Positions 45,317 through 55,071 of a DNA stretch of 64,000 nucleotides are shown here, in pieces. This stretch comes from Notoacmeibacter marinus (lineage in GTDB: Bacteria; Pseudomonadota; Alphaproteobacteria; Rhizobiales; Rhizobiaceae). The position numbers were made by a program, and so were the translations under genes. The stretch covers positions 1-64,000 of the forward strand of contig NZ_NBYO01000003.1 in NCBI RefSeq assembly GCF_002238045.1, in the 5' to 3' direction. The notes beneath the pieces are model-generated. The model was not told the origin of the DNA. It was given only the letters and a program-made list of their open reading frames with translations, and made no database searches. Position 1 is the stretch's first letter, and every line of letters begins with the position of its first letter.

Positions 45317-47353
45317 ATGATCGCCCATGCCGAAGCGCTGCTGAAACCGCTCACGATCAAAGGCCTGACCATCCGCAACCGCGTGATGTCGACATCGCAT
45401 GCGCCGGGTTACGGCGTCGATGGCAAACCGAAGGAGCGCTACCAGCTCTACCACGCCGAAAAGGCCAAAGGCGGGATCGGCCTGACCATGTTCGGCGGCT
45501 CGTCGTCGGTCGCGCTGGACAGCCCCGCCACGCCCTGGGCGCAGATTTCGGTCGCCGACGATAGCGTCATTCCGTATTTTCAGAGCTTCGCCGAGCGCGT
45601 GCACGGCCATGGGGCAAAGCTGATGATCCAGCTCACCCATATGGGTCGGCGGACGCGCTGGGACACCGATAATTGGCTGCCGGTCAAATCGGCCTCGCCC
45701 TATCGCGAGCCAGCCTCTCGATCGATCCCCAAGGAACTGGAGCACGAGGAGATCGCCCGCATCGTCCGCGATTTTGCCGATGCGGCCCGGCGCTGCAAGG
45801 AAGGCGGCCTCGATGGCTGCGAAATATCGGCGGCGCACGGCCATCTGGTCGATCAGTTCTGGTCGCCCTCCGTCAATCACCGTACGGACCAGTATGGCGG
45901 TTCGCTGCAAAACCGGATGCGTTTCGGAATCGAGGTGCTGAGCGCCATGCGCGAAGCCGTCGGCGACGATTACGTGATCGGTATCCGCATGTCGGGCGAC
46001 GAGATGCTGAAGGGGGGCCTGACCCATGAGGACTGCGTCGAGATCGCCGCGGAATACGCCCAGCGCGGGCTGGTCGACTTTCTGAACATTATCGGCGGGC
46101 AGGCGCGCGACGACATCGCCCATGCCGTGTCGATCCCGAATATGGCATTCCCCGTAGCGCCGTTCCTGTCGCTGCCGTCCGCCATCAAACGAGAGGTCGA
46201 CATTCCGATCTTTCACGCCCAGCGCATCACCGATCTGGCGACTGCGGCGCGGGCCGTGCATGACGGCCATGTCGACATGGTCGCAATGACCCGCGCGCAC
46301 ATCGCCGACCCGCATCTTGTCAACAAGCTCGCCGATGGCCGCACCGACGACATTCGCCAATGCGTCGGCGCCGGTTACTGCATCGACCGCATCTATGTCG
46401 GCGGCGATGCGCTGTGCATCCAGAACGCGGCGACGGGCCGCGAGGCGACCATGCCGCATGTGATCGCCCGGGCGAACAGTGCGAAGAAGGCCGTGGTCGT
46501 TGGCGGCGGTGTCGCCGGGCTGGAGGCCGCGCGGGTGCTCGCCCATCGCGGCCACGATGTCACATTGTTCGAGAAGGAGGACAGGCTCGGCGGGCAGGTC
46601 AACATTGCTGCCAGGTCGACTTGGCGCGAGGCGCTGTCCGGCATTCCGCGGTGGCTCGTCGGGCAGGTCGAAAAGCTCTCCGTCGACATTCGGGTCGGGG
46701 TGGTCGCCGATGAAGCGGCGATAAAGGCGCTCGATCCCGACATCGTGATCGTGGCGACCGGCGGCACCCCCAATCCCGGACACGCGTCCGGCTCCGACCA
46801 CGCGGTCACCACCTGGGACATTCTGACAGGCGCGGCCGAGCCGTCCGGAACCGTCCTCCTTTACGATGAGATGGGCCAGCACAATGCCGCTTCCGTGGCC
46901 GAGCTTCTGGCCAAGCGCGGCTGCCTCGTCGAGATGGCGACGCATGATCTCATGATCGCCCAGGAGATCGGCACCACCAATCTGCCGGTGCATCTGCGCG
47001 AACTCTATAAGCTCGGCGTCGTGATGACGCCGAATATGGAGCTGATCGAAATCTATCCGGAAGGCAACCGGCTGATCGCCGCTCTGCGCAACACCATGAC
47101 CGATGCTGAAGAGGAACGCGTCGTCGACCATGTGGTGGTCGAATACGGCACATTGCCGCAGGACGATCTCCACTTCGCACTGAAAGATGGCGCTTCGAAC
47201 AGGGGGCTGACCGATCATCGGGCGCTGGTCGCGGGCGAACCGCAGCCCGAAGGCGGCGAAGGCTACGCGCTCTATCGCATCGGCGACGCGGTTGCTGGGC
47301 GCAATATTCATGCCGCTATCTACGACGCGCTACGCCTCTGCAAGGATCTCTGA
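45317..47353 (+). CDS. dgcA: DgcA, dimethylglycine demethylase subunit A
   Basis: A 678-residue flavoenzyme of the old-yellow-enzyme/trimethylamine dehydrogenase type: N-terminal FMN TIM barrel (LTIRNRVMSTSHAPGYG, EISAAHGHLVDQFWSP), iron-sulfur cysteines near CVGAGYCIDR and LCIQNA, and a C-terminal FAD/NAD domain with VVVGGGVAGLEAARVL. It oxidatively demethylates dimethylglycine to sarcosine. Starts nine bases after gbcB. Confidence 0.9.
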   Translation: MIAHAEALLKPLTIKGLTIRNRVMSTSHAPGYGVDGKPKERYQLYHAEKAKGGIGLTMFGGSSSVALDSPATPWAQISVADDSVIPYFQSFAERVHGHGAKLMIQLTHMGRRTRWDTDNWLPVKSASPYREPASRSIPKELEHEEIARIVRDFADAARRCKEGGLDGCEISAAHGHLVDQFWSPSVNHRTDQYGGSLQNRMRFGIEVLSAMREAVGDDYVIGIRMSGDEMLKGGLTHEDCVEIAAEYAQRGLVDFLNIIGGQARDDIAHAVSIPNMAFPVAPFLSLPSAIKREVDIPIFHAQRITDLATAARAVHDGHVDMVAMTRAHIADPHLVNKLADGRTDDIRQCVGAGYCIDRIYVGGDALCIQNAATGREATMPHVIARANSAKKAVVVGGGVAGLEAARVLAHRGHDVTLFEKEDRLGGQVNIAARSTWREALSGIPRWLVGQVEKLSVDIRVGVVADEAAIKALDPDIVIVATGGTPNPGHASGSDHAVTTWDILTGAAEPSGTVLLYDEMGQHNAASVAELLAKRGCLVEMATHDLMIAQEIGTTNLPVHLRELYKLGVVMTPNMELIEIYPEGNRLIAALRNTMTDAEEERVVDHVVVEYGTLPQDDLHFALKDGASNRGLTDHRALVAGEPQPEGGEGYALYRIGDAVAGRNIHAAIYDALRLCKDL

Positions 47354-47358
47354 GCGCC

Positions 47359-49299
47359 ATGGGCGCGGCGGCCTATCTTTCCTGGCTGGTCGTCGCGATG
47401 ATCGGTATCGCCATCTTCCAGATCGCTCGCCGTGTCCTGCTCTGGCGCCGGGGGAGGCCGGCGGAGGTCGCCTGGCTGGCCGGGCTAGCGGCCCTACCCA
47501 GACGCTATCTGGTTGATGTCCATCATGTCGTCAACCGCGACAGGGGCGCGTCGCGGATGCATGTGCCCGTCGCGGGCGGGCTTGTCGCCGCCTGCGTCCT
47601 GTCGCTTGCCGGCCTCATCCCGGCCCTCACGGGCTCGCGACCGTTGTGGGGGCTGGTTTTCGCCGGCTTCTCCGCAATGCTGATCGGCGCCGGGCTGGTC
47701 ACCGCGCGCCGCTATCCCCACAAATTGCCGCGCCTGTCTGCTGGACGGTATCAGCGCCTGCCGGTCCTGCTTCTGGCGTTTGCGGCGGGCGGCGCTTTCA
47801 CTGCCGGTCTCACATCAATTGGCGATCCGCTGCCGCCGCTTTCGATCCTGACGCTGTTCGTCGCCGCGCTGGGCGGAATCGGCCTTGCGCTGGAGGTGGC
47901 GCGGGGGCCGATGCGGCATGCCTTGGCCGGAGCGTTTCATCTGGTCGCGCATCCGCGTCCGGACCGCTTCGGCGATGGTCGGGATACCGCGCTTCGAACC
48001 ATCGACCTCGATGCCCCGAAGCTCGGCGTGGAGACGCCGGTCGACTTCCCCTGGAACCGGCTGCTCGGTTTCGATGCCTGCGTGCAATGCGGCCGCTGCG
48101 AAGCGGCATGCCCAGCCTTCGCTGTAGGCCAACCGCTCAGCCCCAAACATCTGATCGCCGACCTGGCGCGCGCGCAAAGCGGTGGTGATGCGCCGGCCTA
48201 TGGCGGCGCGCCCTATCCGAACGCCCGATCTGTGGGAGGAACTGGCGGTCCGGACCGACCGATCATCGGTGAGAATGCCGTCATCCATCCCGATACGCTC
48301 TGGTCGTGCACGACGTGCCGGGCCTGCGTTGAGGAATGCCCGATGATGATCGAGCATGTCGACGCCATCATCGATCTGCGGCGGTTCCAGACGCTGGAAC
48401 TGGGCGCCGTGCCGGCCAAGGCGGTCGATCCGCTCGATAATCTGCGCGGCTGCGACGAGCAGAACGGCCAGCCGCTCGCCGCCCGTGCCGATTTCGCTGC
48501 CGGTATGGGCGTGCCGGTCATTCGGGATATCGGAGAAGCCGACATCCTGCTTTGGCTGGGGCAGGGCGCCTACGATCTGCGCTATCAGCGAACGCTCCGC
48601 GCCCTTATCCGCCTGTTGCAGATGGCCGATGTCGATTTCGCCATACTCGGCGACGAGGAGCGCGATTGCGGCGATCTGGCGCGTCGGCTGGGCGATGAGG
48701 CGACCTTCCAGCGGCTGGCGCTGGACAATATCGCGGTGCTGTCAGGCTATCGTTTCAAGCGCATCCTGACAGCCGATCCGCACGCGCTTCATGTGCTGCG
48801 GAATGAATATCAGGGCCATGGCGGCCATTACGAGGTGATCCATCACGCCGCGCTGATCGCCGAATTGTTGGAGAGCGGGCAGCTGTCGGTCGGCGCGCGG
48901 CAAGACCTTTCCGTTACCTATCACGATCCCTGCTATCTCGGTCGCTACAATGGCGAATTCGATGCGCCCCGCGCTGTGCTCGACTGGATCGGTGTCGAGC
49001 GGCGGGAGATGACGCGCAGCGGTCGGCGGGCCATGTGCTGCGGCGGCGGAGGTGGCGCACCGGTCACGGATATTCCCGGCGATACCCGCATTCCCGATCT
49101 GCGCATGGCGCAGGCGAAGGATACAGACGCGAGTATTGTCGCCGTTGCCTGCCCCGGCTGCACCGCCATGTTGGAGGGCGTGGTCGGCGAGGTGCCGGAG
49201 GTGCGTGACGTCGCAGAGCTGGTGCTTCAGGCCGTGGAGGCAGGCCGGGTTGCCGCGCAGCCGGCCGCTGGCAGCCCGCCGCAAAGGGTGACGGCGTGA
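47359..49299 (+). CDS. dgcB: DgcB, membrane iron-sulfur subunit of dimethylglycine demethylase
   Basis: A 646-residue protein with N-terminal transmembrane helices, two 4Fe-4S motifs (CVQCGRCEAACPAF and CTTCRACVEECPM), and C-terminal CCG-type motifs (CCGGGGGAPVTD, ACPGCTAML). It links DgcA electrons to the membrane quinone pool. It starts five bases after dgcA and overlaps the ETF gene by GTGA. Confidence 0.88.
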   Translation: MGAAAYLSWLVVAMIGIAIFQIARRVLLWRRGRPAEVAWLAGLAALPRRYLVDVHHVVNRDRGASRMHVPVAGGLVAACVLSLAGLIPALTGSRPLWGLVFAGFSAMLIGAGLVTARRYPHKLPRLSAGRYQRLPVLLLAFAAGGAFTAGLTSIGDPLPPLSILTLFVAALGGIGLALEVARGPMRHALAGAFHLVAHPRPDRFGDGRDTALRTIDLDAPKLGVETPVDFPWNRLLGFDACVQCGRCEAACPAFAVGQPLSPKHLIADLARAQSGGDAPAYGGAPYPNARSVGGTGGPDRPIIGENAVIHPDTLWSCTTCRACVEECPMMIEHVDAIIDLRRFQTLELGAVPAKAVDPLDNLRGCDEQNGQPLAARADFAAGMGVPVIRDIGEADILLWLGQGAYDLRYQRTLRALIRLLQMADVDFAILGDEERDCGDLARRLGDEATFQRLALDNIAVLSGYRFKRILTADPHALHVLRNEYQGHGGHYEVIHHAALIAELLESGQLSVGARQDLSVTYHDPCYLGRYNGEFDAPRAVLDWIGVERREMTRSGRRAMCCGGGGGAPVTDIPGDTRIPDLRMAQAKDTDASIVAVACPGCTAMLEGVVGEVPEVRDVAELVLQAVEAGRVAAQPAAGSPPQRVTA

Positions 49300-50501
49300 G
49301 CCGCCCGCGCCGCGATCCCCGCGCCCAGCGGGCAAGCCGGTCGGTCGCTTCCGCCACCGCGCGGCCTCGTTTCGACCTTGCAGCGACTCTTTCGAAGCGC
49401 GGGCGAACCCGCCGCGATCCGCGCGCTTCATTTGCGGCATCGCGAATAGGCGGTCATGCGCGCTTGCGAATCGATCGGGCATCGCATTCCGTCGGCCTCG
49501 TCGGCGGTCCGGGGCGAGAGGAAGCCGTAGCATTCGAGGCAAATGTCCGCATCGTCGACGAACCGGCCTTTACCGTCCTGGCTGTTCTGGGTGCGTCGAA
49601 TGGCAGGCTGTCGCGTTTCGACCGCCAGATTCTCGGCGCCGGGCGTCTCCTCGCGGATGCGGGCGAAGGCGGAGGAGCGGTGATCGCGGTTCTGCCGCAA
49701 GCTGCGGATGGTCTGGGCGAAGCGGGCGCAGACCGAGCGATCATTCGTGGCGGCGGGGATTTCGCCGATGTCGCCGGCAGGGCCGAGGCGTTCCTCGCGC
49801 TGGACCGGACCCTCACGCCGCGCCACTGGCTCTTCGCCGAGAACGGACCGGAGGCCGACCTTGCCCGCCGCATGGCGATACGGTTGAAGGAACCGATCCT
49901 GACGGATGTGGAGCATCTGACGGCGCGGCAGGCAGTTCGCGCCAGCCATGGCGGGTTGCGCGAAGAGGCAGGCCCGCCGCCGCGTCTCATGACCATCCAG
50001 GAGGATCGCGTCGCGTCCTATGCCGACCGGCCCTGCGAGGCGCGGCTGCTCGATGCGCAGACCGTTTCGGCCGACGCGACGGACAGCGCCATCGTCGAAA
50101 GCGAAATCGTTCCGGGCGATCCATCCTCCATGGCGCTGGCGGAAGCCGATTTCGTCGTCTCCGCCGGCAACGGGGTGAGCGATTTCGATGCGTTTCACCG
50201 GCTCGCCGCGGCGCTGAAGGCGACGCCGGGCGCCAGCCGTGTCGTCTGCGATGCCGGTCTCATGCCGCGCGAAGCGCAGGTCGGGGCGTCCGGCACCGTG
50301 CTTTCGGCCGACTGCTACTTCGCCCTCGGCATTGCCGGCGCACCACAGCATCTTCAGGGGATCGCCGGCTGCGAGCATGTCATTGCCGTCAATACCGATC
50401 TCCATGCGGCCATGGTCGAACGGGCCGGGCTCGCCATCGTTCAGGATGCGCAAAAGGTGATGCCCGCGCTTCTGCACCTGCTTCGCGAGGGCGAAACATG
50501 A
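49296..50501 (+). CDS. etfA: Electron-transfer flavoprotein alpha subunit of the Dgc system
   Basis: A 401-residue ETF alpha with a C-terminal FAD domain (VCDAGLMPREAQVGASG, FALGIAGAPQHLQGIAG, IAVNTDLHAAM) and a basic N-terminal extension holding two copies of RRDPRA (residues 5-10 and 39-44). Such extended ETF alpha subunits accompany dgcAB. GTG start in a GTGA overlap with dgcB. The FAD region is divergent from the housekeeping EtfA. Confidence 0.82.
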   Translation: MSRPRRDPRAQRASRSVASATARPRFDLAATLSKRGRTRRDPRASFAASRIGGHARLRIDRASHSVGLVGGPGREEAVAFEANVRIVDEPAFTVLAVLGASNGRLSRFDRQILGAGRLLADAGEGGGAVIAVLPQAADGLGEAGADRAIIRGGGDFADVAGRAEAFLALDRTLTPRHWLFAENGPEADLARRMAIRLKEPILTDVEHLTARQAVRASHGGLREEAGPPPRLMTIQEDRVASYADRPCEARLLDAQTVSADATDSAIVESEIVPGDPSSMALAEADFVVSAGNGVSDFDAFHRLAAALKATPGASRVVCDAGLMPREAQVGASGTVLSADCYFALGIAGAPQHLQGIAGCEHVIAVNTDLHAAMVERAGLAIVQDAQKVMPALLHLLREGET

Positions 50502-51256
50502 GGGTCGTCGTCCTTCTGTCGGCAGGGCGCCATCCCGTCAGCGGACGCGCCATCCTACCGCCTCTGGAAGCGCAGGCGATCGCCATGGCGCTTGCGCTCG
50601 ATCCGCATTGCTACGGTCTGCACGCCGGTTGCACGCCGGATGGCGTGGCGGATGCGCCCGGATACGGTCTGCCCTCGCTCGATCTCCTCACCATCGACGC
50701 CGATGTCGATCCCGTGCCGGCCCTTGCCGCCGATCTTTCTAAACGAAAGCCGGATCTTATTGTCGCAGGTCGGCGCGGGCAGGGGGGTAACGATACCGGC
50801 CTCTTGCCCTACGCGCTCGCCGAAGCGCTCCACCTTCCATTGTTGAACGATATCGTATCCGCAGCACAAGAAGACTCCGATGGAATGGGGCGGTTCGAAC
50901 AGGCGCTTCCGAAAGGCGCTAAACGTCGGGTGACCATGCTCCTGCCGGCCATTGTGACCGTCCATCCGCTTGCCCCTGCTGCTGCGCCCTTCGCCTATGC
51001 CAAGGCGAGGCGCGGCACGATCGAGTTTCGGGAAGGGCCGTCGGGCGAAGCCGCACCTGGTCTCTTCGAAACCCGGTCGCGCCGCGCCCGGCCGAAATTG
51101 ATGCGCCAGGCCGATGCCGAATCGGACGGCGGTGGCGCCGCAATCATCGATCCCGATCCGGACGATGCCGCGCGAATGATCGTCGACTATCTGGAACGTC
51201 TGGGCGTACGCCGTCTGAGAAACGAAGCTAGCCGTACCACCGACCATCGCGACTAA
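50498..51256 (+). CDS. etfB: Electron-transfer flavoprotein beta subunit of the Dgc system
   Basis: A 252-residue ETF beta-like protein (DLIVAGRRGQGGNDTGLLPYALAE; the AMP/FAD-binding half). It overlaps etfA by ATGA, so the two are made together. It accepts electrons from DgcA or DgcB. Confidence 0.85.
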   Translation: MRVVVLLSAGRHPVSGRAILPPLEAQAIAMALALDPHCYGLHAGCTPDGVADAPGYGLPSLDLLTIDADVDPVPALAADLSKRKPDLIVAGRRGQGGNDTGLLPYALAEALHLPLLNDIVSAAQEDSDGMGRFEQALPKGAKRRVTMLLPAIVTVHPLAPAAAPFAYAKARRGTIEFREGPSGEAAPGLFETRSRRARPKLMRQADAESDGGGAAIIDPDPDDAARMIVDYLERLGVRRLRNEASRTTDHRD

Positions 51257-51404
51257 GTTCCGACAGCCGATCGGTCGCATCGAACCCGAAGACCATCCCT
51301 TGCCGCCTCTTCATCCGTGCCTTTAATGAACGGTGACATTGCCATGTCGCGAAAATCACGGCATGGAACGGGACCCAGTTCGCGGGTGCGAGAAGGAGGA
51401 TTTG

Positions 51405-52109
51405 GTGAAGAAGATATATGGTTCGGCCAAGGACGCCCTGGACGGCGTGCTCGAAGATGGCATGCTGATCGCCGCGGGCGGTTTCGGGCTCTGTGGTATT
51501 CCGGAATTGCTGATCGAAGCGATCCGTGAAAGCGGCGTGAAGGACCTGACTTTCGCCTCCAACAATGCCGGTGTGGACGATTTCGGCATTGGCCGGCTGC
51601 TTCACACCAAGCAGGTCAAGAAGATGATGTCCTCCTATGTCGGCGAGAACGCAGAATTCATGCGGCAATATCTCGAAGGCGAGCTTGAGGTCGAATTCAA
51701 CCCGCAGGGCACTCTGGCGGAGCGGATGCGCGCCGGCGGTGCCGGTATCCCGGGCTTCTACACCAAGACGGGCGTCGGAACGATGATCGCCGAAGCCAAG
51801 GATCACAAGGATTTCGACGGCGAAACTTACATCATGGAGCGCGGCATCTTTGCCGATCTCGCCATCGTAAAGGCATGGAAGGCCGACGAGACCGGCAATC
51901 TGATCTTCCGCAAGACGGCGCGGAATTTCAACGTTCCTGCCGCAATGTGCGGCAGGGTCTGCGCGGCGGAAGTGGAAGAGATCGTGCCGACCGGCTCGCT
52001 CGATCCCGACTGCATCCATCTGCCTGGCATCTATGTGCACCGGCTTATTCAAGGCGATCACGAGAAGCGGATCGAACAGCGGACCGTCCGCCAGCGCAAG
52101 GAGGCCTGA
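51405..52109 (+). CDS. scoA: 3-oxoacid CoA-transferase subunit A
   Basis: A 234-residue CoA transferase subunit with AAGGFGLCGIPELLIEAI, FASNNAGVDDFGIGRLL and GAGIPGFYTKTGVGT. With ScoB it activates acetoacetate using succinyl-CoA. The start is a GTG five bases after GGAGG; a TTG just before it is possible. Confidence 0.93.
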   Translation: MKKIYGSAKDALDGVLEDGMLIAAGGFGLCGIPELLIEAIRESGVKDLTFASNNAGVDDFGIGRLLHTKQVKKMMSSYVGENAEFMRQYLEGELEVEFNPQGTLAERMRAGGAGIPGFYTKTGVGTMIAEAKDHKDFDGETYIMERGIFADLAIVKAWKADETGNLIFRKTARNFNVPAAMCGRVCAAEVEEIVPTGSLDPDCIHLPGIYVHRLIQGDHEKRIEQRTVRQRKEA

Positions 52110-52112
52110 ACC

Positions 52113-52742
52113 ATGGCATGGGATCGCAATCAGATGGCTGCGCGGGCGGCCAAGGAACTCGAAGACGGCATGTATGTGAATCTCGGCATCGGAATTCCGA
52201 CGCTTGTCGCCAACTACATTCCGGACGGCATGGACGTGACCCTGCAAAGCGAGAACGGCATGCTCGGCATGGGACCCTTCCCCTATGAGGGCGAGGAAGA
52301 TCCGGACCTGATCAATGCCGGCAAGCAGACCATCACCGAACTGCCGCACAGCGTCTATTTCGACAGCGCCACGAGCTTCGGGATGATCCGTGGCGGCAAG
52401 ATCGCCATGGCCATTCTGGGAGCGATGGAGGTCGCGGAGAATGGCGACCTGGCGAACTGGATGATCCCGGGCAAGCTCGTCAAGGGCATGGGCGGGGCGA
52501 TGGATCTCGTGGCCGGCGTCGGCCGTGTGGTCGTCGTCATGGACCATCAGAACAAGAAGGGTGAATCCAAGGTTCTGGAAAAGTGCACCCTGCCATTGAC
52601 CGGAGCCGGCGTCGTCGACCGCATCATTACCAATCTCGGTGTGCTCGATGTCGTCGATGGCGGCCTGAAGATCGTCGAACTCGCCGATGGCGTCAGCACC
52701 GATGAATTGCGGGCGGCAACCAAGGCGACGATCGTCGGCTGA
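52113..52742 (+). CDS. scoB: 3-oxoacid CoA-transferase subunit B
   Basis: A 209-residue subunit with the catalytic glutamate motif [11 protein letters not shown], and [15 protein letters not shown]. It follows scoA by three bases. Confidence 0.94.
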   Translation: MAWDRNQMAARAAKELEDGMYVNLGIGIPTLVANYIPDGMDVTLQSENGMLGMGPFPYEGEEDPDLINAGKQTITELPHSVYFDSATSFGMIRGGKIAMAILGAMEVAENGDLANWMIPGKLVKGMGGAMDLVAGVGRVVVVMDHQNKKGESKVLEKCTLPLTGAGVVDRIITNLGVLDVVDGGLKIVELADGVSTDELRAATKATIVG

Positions 52743-52753
52743 CGATCGAACCG

Positions 52754-54295
52754 ATGTTCCCGTCTTCGAAAACGCGAGAACAGCCGCGCGCAAGTGCGGC
52801 TGTTTCTTTCAGGGCCGATGCGATCTGGATCGCATGCCTTATGGCGTACTTCGCCGCGCTGCTCGGGGCGCGCGTTCTGTTTGGCGGGGAGTCTCTGAAC
52901 TGGGACGATGCGGAACTGCCGGTCGCAGCCGATCTCTACCGGCCGGGCTACGGCCCCCAATTGCCGCTCTATCACTGGTATCAGAACGCGCTGTTCGGGC
53001 TGTTCGGCATCTCCGTTTTCACGATCGCGCTCGGACGCGATTTGATCCGCCTGTTCACCGCTATCGCAATGTATGTTTTCGCGCGGCAGGTCGTGCGTCC
53101 AACAGCAGCGTTCGCCGTGACGCTCGGTCTCGAACTCAACATTCATTTCGCCTGGTACGCCCAGCGGGCCTTCTCGCACAACAATTCGGCTATTCTGTTC
53201 GGCCTTCTGGCGGTGTTCGTCTTCTGGATGGCGCTCGACAGGCCACGGTCCTGGGGACGCTGGCTGCTGTTCGGACTGGTTTGCGGGCTCGGACTTCTGT
53301 CGAAGTACAATTTTCTTTTCGTGCCTGTTGCGCTGCTACTGACGGCGTTGAGCGCCCCCCAGTTCCGGCGCGCCTTGTCGGGAACTCGCATGGGCGCCGC
53401 GTTTGCACTGGCCGGAGCGATCGCAGCCTTTCCCTATCAATGGATCGTCAACAATCTTGCACTCGCGACCGGCGCGTCCGGCTCCCTCGATGTCGCCGAT
53501 GGCGGGTTCTTCTCCACTCGGATCAGCGGCCTGTTCGAGCTGGTGCAGGCACTTGCCTCCAATGCAGCGCTGCCTTTTGCTCTGGCGCTCCTGCTACTCT
53601 GGTTCGCGCCGGCCCTTCGCCCGGTCGCTCCGCCGCTGAGGGCGACTGAACATTCCGGCGTGGCTGCGGCGCAGCTCGGCCGCTTTTTGCTTCGCTATCT
53701 GGTCTGTTTTACCGCGCTTCTCGTCATCGGCATTCTGGTTGCCGGAATCGGCAATGTCCGAGATCGCTGGCTCTTGCCTGCCTTCAGCCTCGCCGGTCCG
53801 GCGGCTGTGCTTCTTATCTGGCACCGCATCAACCGGTTGGGTCAAACCGTCCTTGTGAGTTTCAGCGTCCTTATCGCGCTTGCCGTTCTGATCGGACATC
53901 CTCTGGAGAGCCGATACTGGCAAGACCGCGGCAACGCACCCTTCGGTCCGGTCATCGAAACCATGGAAGCCATGGGCGCGACGTCAGGCACCTATGTCGT
54001 GGCGCCCTTTCAATGGGATGCCGGCAATCTGAAACACCGCCGTACGGATTGGATCGTGGACGATTACCGGCTGTTGCGTTTTGCCCAACACGATGACCGG
54101 CCCTTCCTGCTGGTGCTCGACAATAATCCGGCGAATGTCACTCAATGGTTGAAACAATTCGGTTCCGATTATAGAGCCTGCCCGGATCGACCGGAAAAAC
54201 GGATCGACACCAAAGAGAGCGATCCCGGCGAGCGACAGCTCGAACTCTACATCCGCTGGATGTGCCCGACCGGATCGCCAAAATCGGACGAGTAA
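52754..54295 (+). CDS. GT39-type membrane glycosyltransferase (ArnT/PMT-like)
   Basis: A 513-residue protein with a catalytic periplasmic-loop acidic motif (NWDDAELPVAADLYRPG) and about ten transmembrane helices followed by a soluble C-terminus. Family members transfer a sugar from a polyprenyl-phosphate donor to lipid A or other acceptors. It is the first gene of a GT39-GT2-LAB_N module that starts 11 bases after scoB. The resemblance to Rhizobium RgtD-type lipid A galacturonosyltransferases is a suggestion only. Confidence 0.8.
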   Translation: MFPSSKTREQPRASAAVSFRADAIWIACLMAYFAALLGARVLFGGESLNWDDAELPVAADLYRPGYGPQLPLYHWYQNALFGLFGISVFTIALGRDLIRLFTAIAMYVFARQVVRPTAAFAVTLGLELNIHFAWYAQRAFSHNNSAILFGLLAVFVFWMALDRPRSWGRWLLFGLVCGLGLLSKYNFLFVPVALLLTALSAPQFRRALSGTRMGAAFALAGAIAAFPYQWIVNNLALATGASGSLDVADGGFFSTRISGLFELVQALASNAALPFALALLLLWFAPALRPVAPPLRATEHSGVAAAQLGRFLLRYLVCFTALLVIGILVAGIGNVRDRWLLPAFSLAGPAAVLLIWHRINRLGQTVLVSFSVLIALAVLIGHPLESRYWQDRGNAPFGPVIETMEAMGATSGTYVVAPFQWDAGNLKHRRTDWIVDDYRLLRFAQHDDRPFLLVLDNNPANVTQWLKQFGSDYRACPDRPEKRIDTKESDPGERQLELYIRWMCPTGSPKSDE

Positions 54296-54300
54296 GCATC

Positions 54301-55071
54301 GTGACCGTCTTCTCCATCGTCATTCCCATGAAAAACGAATCCGGCAATGTGCGCCGGCTCGTCAACGAGATAGACCAGGCCTGCACTGTCCTGCCGGATT
54401 ATGAGGTGATCATCGTCGACGACGGTTCCAACGACGAGACCGGAGAGATCGCGCGATCCCTGAAGGCCGGTGGAAACCCAGTTCGCGTGCTGCGACATGC
54501 CAGGAGCGGCGGCCAGAGCGCGGCCGTTCATAGCGGCGTCCAGGTGGCCCGGGGCCAGTTCATCGCCACGCTCGACGGCGACGGTCAGAACCCGCCATCG
54601 GAAATTCCGAAGCTGGTCGCCCCGCTCCTCGACCCCAATCGCAACTCACGGCTTGCGCTGGTCGCCGGTCAACGCATCGGTCGGCAGGACACCTGGTCGA
54701 AGAAATTCGGCTCCCGTTTCGCCAACGGTCTGAGAAGTCGCGTTTTGAAGGATGGGACACGCGATACCGGATGCGGGCTGAAGGCGTTTCGCCGCGATGC
54801 CTTTCTGGCGCTGCCGTTCTTCAATCACATGCACCGTTATCTGCCGGCACTTTTCACCCGCGATGGCTGGACTGTCGGCCATGTCGACGTCACGCACCGC
54901 TCGCGCGGGGAAGGTCGCTCGAACTATTCGAACTTCCAGCGTGCCCTTGTCGGCATTCCCGACCTGCTGGCGGTCGCATGGCTGATCAAACGGCGAAAGA
55001 CGGTAAACACCGCCGCCGAAACACTGACCGCATCGCCGGAGCGAAAAACCCGACCGGGGCCGATATCGTGA
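54301..55071 (+). CDS. GT2-family glycosyltransferase (polyprenyl-phosphate sugar synthase type)
   Basis: A protein of about 256 residues from the GTG start, with FSIVIPMKNESGN, IIVDDGSNDETG and the DxD site TLDGDGQNPP. This dolichol-phosphate mannose synthase-like family makes polyprenyl-P sugars, donors for GT39 enzymes. An ATG at 54262 would add 13 residues inside the GT39 gene; the GTG just after its stop was preferred. It overlaps the LAB_N gene by GTGA. Confidence 0.85.
   Translation: MTVFSIVIPMKNESGNVRRLVNEIDQACTVLPDYEVIIVDDGSNDETGEIARSLKAGGNPVRVLRHARSGGQSAAVHSGVQVARGQFIATLDGDGQNPPSEIPKLVAPLLDPNRNSRLALVAGQRIGRQDTWSKKFGSRFANGLRSRVLKDGTRDTGCGLKAFRRDAFLALPFFNHMHRYLPALFTRDGWTVGHVDVTHRSRGEGRSNYSNFQRALVGIPDLLAVAWLIKRRKTVNTAAETLTASPERKTRPGPIS

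Noticed and set aside
45260-47311. A 683-codon open frame on the - strand opposite dgcA
   Set aside because: Antisense to a well-supported flavoenzyme; its translation is rich in His, Asp and Arg in the shadow-frame pattern and matches no family.
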